Origin: Candidatus Zipacnadia bacterium
GTDB lineage: Bacteria; Armatimonadota; Zipacnadia; Zipacnadales; Zipacnadaceae
NCBI GenBank assembly: GCA_029821415.1
Contig: JALGTJ010000049.1
Location: forward strand, 1 to 17,533
DNA: 17,533 nucleotides
Direction of reading: 5' to 3'
Shown here: one piece after another, positions 1 through 8,122 of the stretch
Numbering within the stretch: the stretch's first letter is position 1
Layout: every line of letters starts with the position of its first letter
The notes under the pieces: model-generated
What the model was told of the DNA's origin: nothing
The model's database searches: none
What the model saw: only the letters and a program-made list of their open reading frames with translations
Program-made: the position numbers and the translations under genes

Positions 1-147
1 TGATAGCAGAAGCAACACCCCCAGCAGTCCTGCGCCCTGGAACAGAGTGTCCAGCAGCAGCGCCAAGAAGCGCGAACCCAGCCCGGCCAGCTCATAGCTG
101 AACTGGACATGCTCCGGCGTCTCGATGATAACCCGGTCCCGCTGCAT
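1..147 (-). CDS. RDD family membrane protein, N-terminal part (runs off the window)
   Basis: Only the first 49 codons are in the window; the rest lies beyond position 1. The reading begins MQRDRVIIETPEHVQFSYEL, then continues through a GLGSRF segment into a hydrophobic stretch (LLLDTLFQGAGLLGVLLLL). An acidic 'ETPEHV' start followed by a G-SR-A/L-LLD segment that leads into the first membrane helix is typical of RDD-domain proteins, where Arg and Asp flank or sit in the first helices. The ATG is preceded by AAAGGTAAG. The gene is divergent from the SpoIIM-family gene at 208, a pairing I recall as common for RDD and SpoIIM genes. The function of the pair is not established; transport or cell-envelope roles are usually proposed. 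The family call rests on 49 residues only. Confidence 0.72.
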   Translation of the reverse strand, partial: MQRDRVIIETPEHVQFSYELAGLGSRFLALLLDTLFQGAGLLGVLLLLS

Positions 148-152
148 CTGAC

Positions 153-182
153 TTACCTTTCACTACCGAAAAGTGATATAAT
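153..182 (+). promoter_or_regulatory. Probable promoter for the SpoIIM-family gene
   Basis: A perfect -10 hexamer TATAAT lies at 177-182, 25 bp before the GTG start at 208. The best -35 candidate, TTACCT at 153-158 with an 18-bp spacer, matches the consensus at only three positions and overlaps the leader of the divergent RDD gene. The -10 is convincing and the -35 is weak, so an activator or an extended contact may be needed. Confidence 0.5.
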
Positions 183-197
183 AGTCATAATTGACTA
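182..197. promoter_or_regulatory. Palindromic operator candidate between the divergent genes
   Basis: TAGTCA (182-187), spacer TAAT (188-191) and TGACTA (192-197) form a perfect 6-4-6 inverted repeat. The left arm shares its first base with the last base of the TATAAT box, and the site covers the expected transcription start of the SpoIIM-family gene. A dimeric regulator bound here would block that promoter. The site is also within 50 bp of the RDD start. No regulator gene is visible in the window to pair with it. Confidence 0.45.
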
Positions 198-207
198 CTG
201 AAAGCGA

Positions 208-1125
208 GTGATTTCTATTTCCAACCAGTCCCACCAGTGGGAACGACTAACCGAGCTGGTCAACCACGCCCAGCACTACGGCCTGAACAAGCTCCGGGCT
301 GAAGAGCTTGACGAGCTTGGTATGCTGTACCGCCAAGCCACCGCCGCCCTGGCCCGCGCCAACAGCCAGGGTCGTGATGCCGAAATGATTGAGTACCTCA
401 ATCAACTGGTCGGGCGCGCCCACGGCTTGGTCTACGGGCGGTCCAGTCGGCCTCCCGTGCGCCTGGGTCATCTATTCGGCGCCGAGATTCCCCGGACCTT
501 CCGCGAGAACTGGCGCTATGTTGCGGTAGCCGCCGGCGTGACCATTCTCTTCGCTGCGCTGGCCTATCTGCTGGTCAATATTGATTACCGCTGGTCAGCC
601 CGGCTGCTGGGACCGGGATTCCCTGAGGCCATCGAAGACTTCGCTACCTCCGACAAGCCCGCCGGTGAGTACTTCGCCGATGCCGCCGAAATACTTGGGG
701 GGGCCAATTTCTCAGCCATGCTAATGAGCAACAATATCCAGGTGGCGCTCAAGGCCTTTGCGCTAGGCGTTACTGTGGGCTTAGGAACTCTGTACGTACT
801 GGTTGTAAACGGCCTGATGCTGGGGGCCTTTTTGGGCATTGGCGCCCACTGTGGCCGCCTGACAGACGTGCTGGCCGTCGTGATCCCTCATGGGGCCATC
901 GAGATACCCGCCATCTTTATCGCCGCCGGCGCAGTGAAACTGGCTTTAGGGACGGTGCCGATATTCATCATGGCTGCGCTGATTGAGGGCCTGCTCAGCC
1001 CTCAGCGGGCCGGCCCCCTGGCTGCCAACGAAGCTCGCTTCCTGCTTGGCGCATTGGTCTTCGCCGCATTGGTGCTCTATCTCGGCTACGGAGACCGGAT
1101 TCTCACCCACACGGGCCGTTCGTAG
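208..1125 (+). CDS. SpoIIM (stage II sporulation protein M) family membrane protein
   Basis: This 305-residue protein starts at GTG 208. The first ~100 residues are soluble and helical. A first membrane helix follows at about 111-128 (VAVAAGVTILFAALAYLLVN). Next is the conserved SpoIIM/DUF95 region: an 'NNIQVALKAFALG' segment, a Gly-rich helix running into 'NGLMLGAFLG', and the 'PHGAIEIPAIFIAAG' segment. A last helix sits at the C-terminus. In Bacillus SpoIIM acts with SpoIID and SpoIIP in forespore engulfment, but the wider family is found in many non-sporulating bacteria, usually beside RDD genes. A sporulation role should therefore not be inferred here. The gene is divergent from an RDD gene (147 to 1) and convergent with the gene ending at 1162, 36 bp away, with no obvious terminator between them. 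Confidence 0.85.
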   Translation: MISISNQSHQWERLTELVNHAQHYGLNKLRAEELDELGMLYRQATAALARANSQGRDAEMIEYLNQLVGRAHGLVYGRSSRPPVRLGHLFGAEIPRTFRENWRYVAVAAGVTILFAALAYLLVNIDYRWSARLLGPGFPEAIEDFATSDKPAGEYFADAAEILGGANFSAMLMSNNIQVALKAFALGVTVGLGTLYVLVVNGLMLGAFLGIGAHCGRLTDVLAVVIPHGAIEIPAIFIAAGAVKLALGTVPIFIMAALIEGLLSPQRAGPLAANEARFLLGALVFAALVLYLGYGDRILTHTGRS

Positions 1126-1161
1126 CGACAGTTCTTTATGCGCCAGAGCGCTGCCCGCTAC

Positions 1162-2607
1162 TCAGAACGGGTATACCGGCACCAGCGTGGCATGAAGAAC
1201 GATGGCAAAGCAGACTTGCAGCCCAATGAGCGCCGCTGCCACCCCCACGAATCTGGAGTCGGACAGCCTGGCAACATAGTAAGCAACGGGCAGCGCCGCC
1301 AGCGGCATAAGAAATACCCAAATCCGCCCCACCTCTCCGCGTGTGGAGCCAGAAAGCAGCAATATCGCTACAGTGACGAGCAGGCCAATTACCAGCCCCT
1401 GGGGCAGGGCCGGCCAGCGTTGCTGTTTCAGGCCATTGTATATGGCAGCTACTGACATCACGGCCAGAGCCGGCCCCATAAACAACAGAAAATCGTACAG
1501 ATTCATCGGCAGCCATAACCAGTAGCTGCGCCCAGTAGCGATCAGGATCTGCCGATGTACCGCCACGGAGGCCGGAAATGCGGTCAGTATATTATATTCC
1601 AGACCCGAGGAGAGTAACTGGTGGACGGCAGCGAAGACCAAAATCCCCCATGCTACCCCCCGCAGATGTCGGCTCAGCTTATCAGGGTATACCTGACCCC
1701 ACACGGGTATTGCCACAATCACTGCTAACAATAGCAGCATCACATACCCAAAGCTCCACAGCAGCATTACTGTCGCGCCGAGCGCTGCCAGGATATACAG
1801 CCACACCTCCGCTCGCCGGACAGCCAGCATCCACAGCCACAGATATGTAAGAGCCAACGCCGCTCCTACACCGTCAATGCTGGGCACAAAGTGCAGCAAA
1901 GAGGGCACCGTGCCTGCCAGCAAAGCGGCTGTCAGGCCCGTGCGCCGATCAAAGGCGATAGTCGCTATCCCGTAGGTCGGCAATACCACCAGAGCGCCAA
2001 GTATCGTCAGGATGAAAGCAATGGGCAGCGCGAGGGCGGCGTCTCGGCGGGTTATAGGCGCCTCAGTGAGACCACGAGCTATCTCATAGAACTGGGGCGG
2101 GCTGATATCTCGTTGGGCAAGCGCAGTCTCGCTCCAGTTAATCACCCCGGGAACGCACTCAAGCCACTGGCGCAGCAGATAGAAGAAGATGATAGGACCC
2201 GGCGGATGAGTCCGGACACGATCGGGAAGCCGACTGCTGGCAACTCGCGCGGAGTGATAAAAAAAGGCATCACTGACGCCACTTAGCGACAGCGCCTGAC
2301 CGTAATAGCCCATTGAGGTATCGCTGATGATGCCCAAAGCAGCACCAGCCCAGAAGTCCGGCTCGCTGGCTGTCAAGCCGACCATACCAAGCAAGCTGGC
2401 TATGAAGATCACCGCAAGCAGTATTGCCGCAACGCTTCGAGTGGGTTGGCGGTGTGATCGCAAGACCGCCAAGACCAGTACTGCTGCTCCCAGCGCTGCC
2501 ACTATGGCTACTGCCGCTGCCAAGCCCGGATATGCCGCCACCGGTCGCCGTAGCCACACCCACTGGCCGGGTATACCCAGGGGCAAACAGTCCTGCCACA
2601 ATAGCAT
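1162..2607 (-). CDS. Polytopic membrane protein, GT39/ArnT-like glycosyltransferase (tentative)
   Basis: This 481-residue protein consists almost entirely of hydrophobic helices, roughly ten to twelve. A loop after the second or third helix contains 'RVRTHPPGPI'. The HPPG motif in a large extracytoplasmic loop is characteristic of GT39/GT83-type enzymes that use polyprenyl-phosphate sugar donors to modify lipid or protein acceptors at the outer face of the membrane. I infer this from the motif and topology only; the acidic catalytic residue normally found in the first loop is not obvious. The start is uncertain. ATG 2607 has no clear ribosome-binding site, and the hydrophobic stretch continues about 15 codons upstream, but no ATG, GTG or TTG exists in frame there. 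The gene follows scpB by 41 bp and is probably its operon partner. A sugar-nucleotide pyrophosphorylase in the same block (4137-5216) is a loose functional link. Confidence 0.6.
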   Translation of the reverse strand: MLLWQDCLPLGIPGQWVWLRRPVAAYPGLAAAVAIVAALGAAVLVLAVLRSHRQPTRSVAAILLAVIFIASLLGMVGLTASEPDFWAGAALGIISDTSMGYYGQALSLSGVSDAFFYHSARVASSRLPDRVRTHPPGPIIFFYLLRQWLECVPGVINWSETALAQRDISPPQFYEIARGLTEAPITRRDAALALPIAFILTILGALVVLPTYGIATIAFDRRTGLTAALLAGTVPSLLHFVPSIDGVGAALALTYLWLWMLAVRRAEVWLYILAALGATVMLLWSFGYVMLLLLAVIVAIPVWGQVYPDKLSRHLRGVAWGILVFAAVHQLLSSGLEYNILTAFPASVAVHRQILIATGRSYWLWLPMNLYDFLLFMGPALAVMSVAAIYNGLKQQRWPALPQGLVIGLLVTVAILLLSGSTRGEVGRIWVFLMPLAALPVAYYVARLSDSRFVGVAAALIGLQVCFAIVLHATLVPVYPF

Positions 2608-2648
2608 TGCGACTGCCGCCGTAAGGCAAGCGCCAACCGCTGTTGCAC

Positions 2649-3260
2649 TTACCTGACTGGCTCGGCTTCCTCGGGGGGCGATGACTCGTCTTCCTCCTGC
2701 TTATCCCATGATTGTTGTCGCACCGACTCGGCCAGCCCCTCCGCAAGCTCCCCGGCCTCAAGCGGGCCTAACCGAGGCAGTTCATCAAGGTCGCGCAGCC
2801 CGAAGCTGTTTAGGAAGTGTGGCGTGGTCCTCAGCAGAAACGGGCGCCCCGGTGCCTGCTTGCGGCCAGCCACTTCCACCAAGCCCTTTTCCAGCAAGGT
2901 GTTGACCACTCCTGATGAGTTCACGCCGCGGAGCTCATCAATCTCCGGCCGTGTCATCGGCTGCCGGTAGGCGATAATGGCCAGCGTTTCCAGCGCGGCC
3001 ACTGACAACCGTTCCGGCTCAGGCTCCAGCAGCCGCTCGACAAAGTCAGCATACTCGGGGCGTGTGGCAAGATTGTAGCCGCCAGCCAGCTCAACGATGC
3101 ATAGTCCCCGGTCTACCAATCTTTGCCGCAACTGATCAATTAGCACGCTGATCTGCCCCTCAGCCACGCCTAACACCTCCGCCAGCTTCGCTTCACTGAC
3201 CGGCTTGTTACTGGCAAACAGCAAACATTCAATTGCACAGCACAAATCCGCTGAGGTCAA
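2649..3260 (-). CDS. scpB: Segregation and condensation protein B
   Basis: This 203-residue protein has the family's usual length. ScpB forms a dimer of two winged-helix domains that binds ScpA and, with SMC, makes the bacterial condensin complex that compacts and segregates the nucleoid. Visible landmarks are the N-terminal 'AIECLLFASNKPVSEAKLAEVLG', the middle 'LSVAALETLAIIAYRQPMTRPEI' with 'RGVNSSGVV', and the second-wing 'GLVEVAGRKQAPGRPFLLRTT' ending 'FLNSFGLRDLDELPRL' (each shown in part). A Glu-rich tail follows. The start is TTG 3260, with GGGAGAG nine bases upstream. The gene lies 46 bp downstream of scpA on the same strand, the classic scpAB order. Confidence 0.95.
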   Translation of the reverse strand: MTSADLCCAIECLLFASNKPVSEAKLAEVLGVAEGQISVLIDQLRQRLVDRGLCIVELAGGYNLATRPEYADFVERLLEPEPERLSVAALETLAIIAYRQPMTRPEIDELRGVNSSGVVNTLLEKGLVEVAGRKQAPGRPFLLRTTPHFLNSFGLRDLDELPRLGPLEAGELAEGLAESVRQQSWDKQEEDESSPPEEAEPVR

Positions 3261-3306
3261 TCTGCGTATCTCTCCCGGGGATAGTAGCTAATTTGATACA
3301 ATCAAG

Positions 3307-4116
3307 CTAATCTGCGTCAGCGGACGACTCACTCACCGGGTGGGCATCCGAAATTAGACGAATGAGAATCTCCGCCCCTGCTCTCTTCTGGTGAACCAGA
3401 ATCCGCCGGCGGCGGATCAGCTCCAGGATGGCCAGGAAGGTGATAACAATGTTCTGGCGGGTGACCGGAGTGCCCACCAATTGCGCAAAAGGCACAGATC
3501 TTGCTTCAGCCGCCCGCAATTGAAACAATACCTCTGCGATACGCTCGGGAAGGGTAACTGGCGCCCGTTGCACGCTATGCACAGGTTGCTCAGTGCGCGC
3601 TTTTTCAAGCAGTTCCTGCACCGCGCCAACCAGGTCAAATATTGAGACATCTTCCAGGCGCACAAAACCACTGGTCAAACCATCGGCCTCACTGAGCGAT
3701 CGCACGTACAGATACTGACGCTGTTGCCGCGATTTCTCCAATATCTGGGCAGCTTCCTTGAAGACCCGATACTGAGCGACCCGCTGTCGTATCCGCCCCA
3801 GTAGCTCCAATTCCTCGTCTTCATCTGGTTCCGCTTCCTCCACTGTTACCGGCAGCAGATGCCGCGACTTCATATGCAGCAGCGTTGCGGCCGTCACGAT
3901 AAACTCCCCGGCCACCGCAATATTTATCGCCTGCATAGCCTCCAGGTAATCCAGATACTGACCCGTGATCTCTGCCAGGCAGACCTCGGATATGTCCAAC
4001 TGCTCACGCCTGACCAGATACACGAGCAGATCTATCGGGCCCTCAAAAATCTCGATCCTCACCGGATAACCGGTGAAAAGGTCCCGATCCAATTCTTCAG
4101 TCAGCGTTCCATCCAT
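3307..4116 (-). CDS. scpA: Segregation and condensation protein A (kleisin)
   Basis: ScpA is the kleisin subunit bridging the SMC heads and binding the ScpB dimer. The signature N-terminal segment reads 'VRIEIFEGPIDLLVYLVRR', followed by 'LDISEVCLAEITGQYLDYL' and 'AGEFIVTAATLLHMKSRHLL'. The C-terminal winged helix ('VTFLAILELIRRRRI'-like region near the end) is present. I chose ATG 4116 (269 residues), whose product begins MDGTLTEELDRD; the frame is open further to TTG 4200, but that start would lie inside the upstream gene. No good ribosome-binding site precedes 4116, and only 20 bp separate it from the upstream stop at 4137, so translation may be coupled. A TTG at 4128 is another possibility. 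Confidence 0.93.
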   Translation of the reverse strand: MDGTLTEELDRDLFTGYPVRIEIFEGPIDLLVYLVRREQLDISEVCLAEITGQYLDYLEAMQAINIAVAGEFIVTAATLLHMKSRHLLPVTVEEAEPDEDEELELLGRIRQRVAQYRVFKEAAQILEKSRQQRQYLYVRSLSEADGLTSGFVRLEDVSIFDLVGAVQELLEKARTEQPVHSVQRAPVTLPERIAEVLFQLRAAEARSVPFAQLVGTPVTRQNIVITFLAILELIRRRRILVHQKRAGAEILIRLISDAHPVSESSADAD

Positions 4117-4136
4117 GATTGGGTCAGGCAAAATCG

Positions 4137-5216
4137 CTATGTATGAGTAGTCTCTACACGGCACATATCGCCGACGATTACTCGCGTTGGCTGTGAGCAA
4201 CAGCCATCGCCCCGCAAGAACACCCGTCGGCCGATCACCGAATCCACCAACCCACCCGGAAAGTTCTCAATATGAGTGCCGTCTTCTATGATGCAATTCC
4301 GCAGCTTTGCACTGATAATTTGGCAATTATTACCAATTGAGACGCTGGGCCCGATCTCACTGTTAGCCAGGATTGAATCCTTCCCCACCAGGCAGGGCCC
4401 CGACAACACACAGCTAGTCACCTGGCTACCCACGCCCATGCCTATCGCGCCATCAATACTGCTGGCCTCATTTATTACACCGTGGACGGCCAGGTCAAGC
4501 CTATCCAGGTAGAAACGGTTGATACGCAGCAGATCCGGAGGTGCGGCGGCATCTTCCCAGAACCCGGTCAATTCATGGGCCATCACCTTGCCGCCGTTGT
4601 CCAGCAATTGCTGGATAGCGTCGGTGATCTCATACTCACCACGAGCAGAAGGGGCGATACGATCAATCGCCTCCAGGATCGACGGCTGAAAAACGTAAAC
4701 TCCAACAATGGCTAGGTTGCTGGGAGGATCCGCCGGCTTCTCCACCAGTCCGGCCACCTGGCCGTCGCGCATCTCCACCACACCGTACTCGCGGGGGTCG
4801 TCCACCTGCTTGACCAGTACCATAGCATCGGCTTCGCTTCGCTCAAACTCGCTAATAAACTCACCCAGTGACTGCTCCAGAGCGTTATCGCCCAGGTACA
4901 TCAAGAAGGGATCGTCGCCCAGGAAGTCACGCGCACACTTGACCGCATGAGCCAAGCCAAGCGGTTTGGGCTGTACCAGATAGGTAGCGCTCAGCCCCCA
5001 GGCAGAGCCGTCGCTCACAAACTCACGGATAGCCTCTTCCTGAGGCGGCGTTATCAGCCCGACCTGCTCGATGCCAGCTTCACTGAGTGCCTCCAGTATC
5101 CAGCCCAAGAGTGGCTGGCCAGCCACACTCATCAGGTGCTTGGGTACCGAGAAGCTCAAGGGACGCAGGCGCGTACCCTCACCAGCACATAGGATAATGG
5201 CTTTGCGGACTGCCAT
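4137..5216 (-). CDS. Glucose-1-phosphate thymidylyltransferase-type sugar nucleotidyltransferase, long (StrD-like) form
   Basis: This 359-residue protein has an N-terminal nucleotidyltransferase domain (about 1-235) and a C-terminal left-handed beta-helix of hexapeptide repeats (about 245-345). The catalytic loop reads CAGEGTRLRPLSFSVPKHLM, with Lys26 in the sugar-phosphate/NTP loop. Further motifs are 'QPKPLGLAHAV', 'MYLGDNAL', 'VVEMRDGQVAGLVEKP' and 'GEYEITDAI'. The family makes dTDP- or UDP-glucose from the sugar-1-phosphate; the long form with a beta-helix resembles StrD/RmlA-long enzymes. The exact nucleotide cannot be read from sequence. The start ATG 5216 follows GAGGTGA. It sits between trpS (36 bp) and scpA (20 bp) in the minus-strand block, an unusual place for a surface-sugar gene. 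The GT39-like gene downstream may use related donors. Confidence 0.82.
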   Translation of the reverse strand: MAVRKAIILCAGEGTRLRPLSFSVPKHLMSVAGQPLLGWILEALSEAGIEQVGLITPPQEEAIREFVSDGSAWGLSATYLVQPKPLGLAHAVKCARDFLGDDPFLMYLGDNALEQSLGEFISEFERSEADAMVLVKQVDDPREYGVVEMRDGQVAGLVEKPADPPSNLAIVGVYVFQPSILEAIDRIAPSARGEYEITDAIQQLLDNGGKVMAHELTGFWEDAAAPPDLLRINRFYLDRLDLAVHGVINEASSIDGAIGMGVGSQVTSCVLSGPCLVGKDSILANSEIGPSVSIGNNCQIISAKLRNCIIEDGTHIENFPGGLVDSVIGRRVFLRGDGCCSQPTRVIVGDMCRVETTHT

Positions 5217-5252
5217 TGCGTATCACCTCACCGATTCGGCATCTCGGCTCGG

Positions 5253-6236
5253 TCATAACTTCATCGCCGTGCGAACTTCCTCCATCGTCGCCGCAGCTAC
5301 CTGCCGAGCCTGCTGCGCCCCACTATCCAGCACATCCCGTACCAAATCCCGGTCAGCTTCTAATTCGCGACGCCGCTCCATCACCGGAGCCAGCGCCCCC
5401 AGCAACTTTTCAGTAACCTCCGCCTTGCAATCCACACAACCTAGCTCACCAGCCGCGCAGGCTTCCTTTATCAACGCTGTGCGTTTCTTGTTATACATGC
5501 CATGAAAGACGAACACGGGACATTCGTCGGGATGGCCGGCATCACCCCGGTAGATCTTGGTAGGATCAGTGAACATCTTGCGGATCTTTTGCTCAATCTC
5601 TGCAGGCTCATCAGCCAGATTTATGGTGTTCCCATACGACTTGCTCATCTTGCGCCCATCAGTACCAGGCACCAGACCAAACTCGCTGAACATCGCCTGT
5701 GGCTCAGGGAAAACGTTACCGTAAAAGTTATTGAAGCGGCGCACGATCTCACGGGTAAGCTCCAGGTGAGGTAGTTGATCCTTGCCGATGGGGACAGTAT
5801 CAGCCTTGTAGATTATGATATCGGCTGCCTGCAGCACCGGATAGCCCAAAAAGCCGTAGCCCGCGGTTTTTTCTTCGCCGATTTGGTCCCGTTGCTCTTT
5901 ATAGGTCGGGCAGCGCTCCAACCAGGAGACCGGCGTGACCATTGACAGCAGCAGGTGTAACTCGGCGTGCTCTTTGACATCCGACTGAACAAACAGCACG
6001 CTGCGCTCTGGATCCAGGCCTGCGGCTAGCCAATCAATGGCCACCTGCTCGATATTCTCGCGCAACATACTGGTGTCTTCAAACCCAGTGGTCAGCGCAT
6101 GCCAGTCGGCAATCTCAAAGAAACACTCATAATCATCTTGCAGACTGGCCCAGGTGCGTAGAGTGCCCTCTAAATGCCCCAGATGCAACTGTCCGGTGGG
6201 GCGATGCCCACTGAGAATACGTCCTTTCTTAGTCAC
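5253..6236 (-). CDS. trpS: Tryptophanyl-tRNA synthetase
   Basis: TrpRS charges tRNA-Trp with tryptophan using ATP; it is a cytoplasmic class Ic synthetase. From GTG 6236 the protein has 327 residues, normal for the bacterial family. The N-terminus MTKKGRILSGHRPTGQLHLG carries the P-TG-LHLGH (HIGH-type) ATP site, completed by His21. 'GRKMSKSYGN' (KMSKS at 196-200) is the second signature. 'LGYPVLQAADIIIY' and 'PIGKDQLPHLELTREI' are the tryptophan and dimer motifs. The frame is open to a GTG at 6257, but GGAGGT at 6243-6248 lies inside that extension and ideally placed before 6236, which decides the start. It lies 33 bp downstream of the site-2 protease, in the same operon-like block. Confidence 0.95.
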   Translation of the reverse strand: MTKKGRILSGHRPTGQLHLGHLEGTLRTWASLQDDYECFFEIADWHALTTGFEDTSMLRENIEQVAIDWLAAGLDPERSVLFVQSDVKEHAELHLLLSMVTPVSWLERCPTYKEQRDQIGEEKTAGYGFLGYPVLQAADIIIYKADTVPIGKDQLPHLELTREIVRRFNNFYGNVFPEPQAMFSEFGLVPGTDGRKMSKSYGNTINLADEPAEIEQKIRKMFTDPTKIYRGDAGHPDECPVFVFHGMYNKKRTALIKEACAAGELGCVDCKAEVTEKLLGALAPVMERRRELEADRDLVRDVLDSGAQQARQVAAATMEEVRTAMKL

Positions 6237-6242
6237 AACTCG

Positions 6243-6248
6243 ACCTCC
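6243..6248 (-). promoter_or_regulatory. Strong ribosome-binding site fixing the trpS start
   Basis: GGAGGT on the minus strand is separated by six bases from GTG 6236. It is located within the longer open frame that begins at 6257, so the shorter start is preferred. Confidence 0.8.
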
Positions 6249-6269
6249 GTATTCCACTCAAAGAATCTC

Positions 6270-6899
6270 TCAAAATAACAGTAAGACTCCAGTGAATAGA
6301 TGATATAGCAATTGTGACGGAATGACAACCAATAGGTCAACGACTGGCGTTACGATGATCAGTATCAGAAGGAGAATGCCATAGCGCTGCATAAAATCGC
6401 TATAAATCCGAGCCTTCTCATAGGGCAGGACAGCCTGGAGAATATGCGAACCATCCAACGGGAAGACAGGGATAATGTTAAAAAAGGCCAAGAACAAATT
6501 AAGCAGCACTATCAATTGCAATACCTGTGCATATTCCCCAGCAAACCCGAAGCGCAAGGGCATAGCGAAGAGAACAGCAACAACGATATTCGAGCCAGGA
6601 CCGGCTAACGCCACCAGGGCGTCATCACGCCGGGGATGGCCGAAGTTGGTGGGGTTTATCGGCACCGGCTTGCCCCAGCCAAAACCGAACAGAACAATCA
6701 TAGTCGTACCAATGGGATCGTAATGGTCCAGCGGATTGAGTGAGACCCGCCCCATCGCCCGGGGCGTGCCGTCCCCAGCCATATCCGCTACCTTGGCATG
6801 GGCAAACTCATGCACCGTCAGAGCAATCGTCACTGCCACCAGCCAGGCCAGAATAAAGGCCGGGTTGAAATGTCCGCTCAGCAACTGCTGAATTAGCAT
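6270..6899 (-). CDS. Site-2 protease family (M50) intramembrane metalloprotease
   Basis: This 209-residue minimal M50 protease has about five membrane segments. The zinc site HEFAH is at residues 30-34 within the first core helix. NPLDH at 55-59 and the second metal-ligand motif PLDG at 147-150 (Asp149) complete the active site. The family cleaves substrates within the membrane; these short forms without PDZ domains are often found beside trpS and scpAB in Gram-positive and related genomes, with unknown substrates. ATG 6899 follows GAGGG. The gene lies 15 bp after the broken cca and 33 bp before trpS, so it is probably co-transcribed with both. Confidence 0.92.
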   Translation of the reverse strand: MLIQQLLSGHFNPAFILAWLVAVTIALTVHEFAHAKVADMAGDGTPRAMGRVSLNPLDHYDPIGTTMIVLFGFGWGKPVPINPTNFGHPRRDDALVALAGPGSNIVVAVLFAMPLRFGFAGEYAQVLQLIVLLNLFLAFFNIIPVFPLDGSHILQAVLPYEKARIYSDFMQRYGILLLILIIVTPVVDLLVVIPSQLLYHLFTGVLLLF

Positions 6900-6914
6900 C
6901 GTTACCCTCGGTTC

Positions 6915-8122
6915 CTACTGCTGCACCGACTCCAGGTACTCCAGCGCTGCCTGCAATTGCTCTTCTGGCGAGGCACCCGGGACGTTCAGTTTCACCCGCA
7001 ACGCCTCCCGCAAGGCTTGCGAAAAAGCCGCTCCGGGTGGGGCTCCCGCCGCCAGCAGATCTTCGCCAGTAATATCTGACTCAATATGACGCAGCTCTCG
7101 CCAATATTGCTGGATATGTCGCCGCCTCGCTGCTGGCCCATTAACCCACAACGCTGCAATCGCCACGAGGCTATAGTGTTGCAATGCAAAATAGATATCC
7201 GCCGGGCTGACTGAAGCAGCTTCTAGCTCCGGTGGGGGGCTGGATAGGGCTATCAGTGCCTGGGTAAGGCTGGCTCCGTCCTCCCCCGGCAACTGCAAGT
7301 AATCAATCAGTGTAGCTGCGGCAGTGCCAGCATTATGTGCCACCAGGGCCAGGTGGCACAAAGCAGCAGCTCTTCCCGTCCCGGGCGCATCCAGAGCCTC
7401 CAGTGCCGCCCGCACCTGCTCCAGACTTGTCTGTAACTCATGGCTAATCGGCCCGCCTAAGTGCATAGTGCCAAGCAGTCCTAATTCACCCATCCTCACC
7501 AGCACGTCTACGCCCAGTTCTCCTCCAACCAGCGGTAGTAGGACCTCAGTGCGCCGTTGGGGACTGATCAGAAGCTGTTGTCGTGCAGCACCCGGACCAG
7601 ACCGGCCTGAAGGTCACGTTGGCCCCCCTGGGGGTCATATAGGTCTCCCCACCTGTTTGGATTCAGCGCTACAGCCAGTGCGTTAATAGTAAAATCGCGC
7701 CGGGCCAGGTCTTCCTCAATAGGTGCTGGCTCAACGGCGGGCAAGGCTCCAGGATGTTGATAGGTCTCGCGCCGCGCCGTCGCAACATCAACATGCCGGC
7801 CTGCAGGTAGCATTACAGTTGCCGTTAAGAAAGGTTCGTGAACAGTAATGTCGGTACCCAGCATCTCAGCCCAGGCTCGCGCGAAGCCCAATCCGTCACC
7901 AACTACGACCAGGTCCAGGTCAAGCTGGGATCGCTGCAGCAACAGATCTCGCACCGGCCCGCCCACCAGATACAGTTCTACGCCCATATCCTGGGCAAGC
8001 TGCCCGGCTCCACGCAACCGGGCGAGGCTCTCAGCATCCAGCCCACATGCCATTTGCTCCGCCAGATTGTTTACCACCTGATTCATGTGCGCGTACCAGT
8101 GCTGCCACAGCAGCCGGCTCAC
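6915..8122 (-). pseudogene. cca: tRNA nucleotidyltransferase (CCA-adding / poly(A) polymerase family), broken by an internal deletion and frameshift
   Basis: The N-terminal part (8122 to stop at 7568, 184 codons) holds the catalytic head: GGPVRD at 54-59, the metal-binding Asp68 and Asp70, Asp112, and RRDFTINAL at 141-149, ending ...VRVLHDNSF then TGA. The C-terminal part resumes in another frame right at this point (reading 'LISPQRRTEV' from 7571 to the stop at 6915). It shows the usual neck/body/tail features, including 'RMGELGLLG' and 'ITGEDLLAAGAPPGAAF'. The family segment expected between HDNSF and ISPQR (the D-PTRI-RA-RF region, about 30 residues) is absent, so this is a deletion of about 90-100 bp that also shifts frame. 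The enzyme adds or repairs the CCA end of tRNAs. The GTG start overlaps the lysA stop (GTGA), indicating translational coupling. It is either a real lesion or an assembly error. Confidence 0.85.

Noticed and set aside
7560..7580. Programmed frameshift joining the two cca halves
   Set aside because: A slip at this point would restore the frame, but about 30 conserved residues would still be missing and no slippery heptamer or strong downstream structure is seen.
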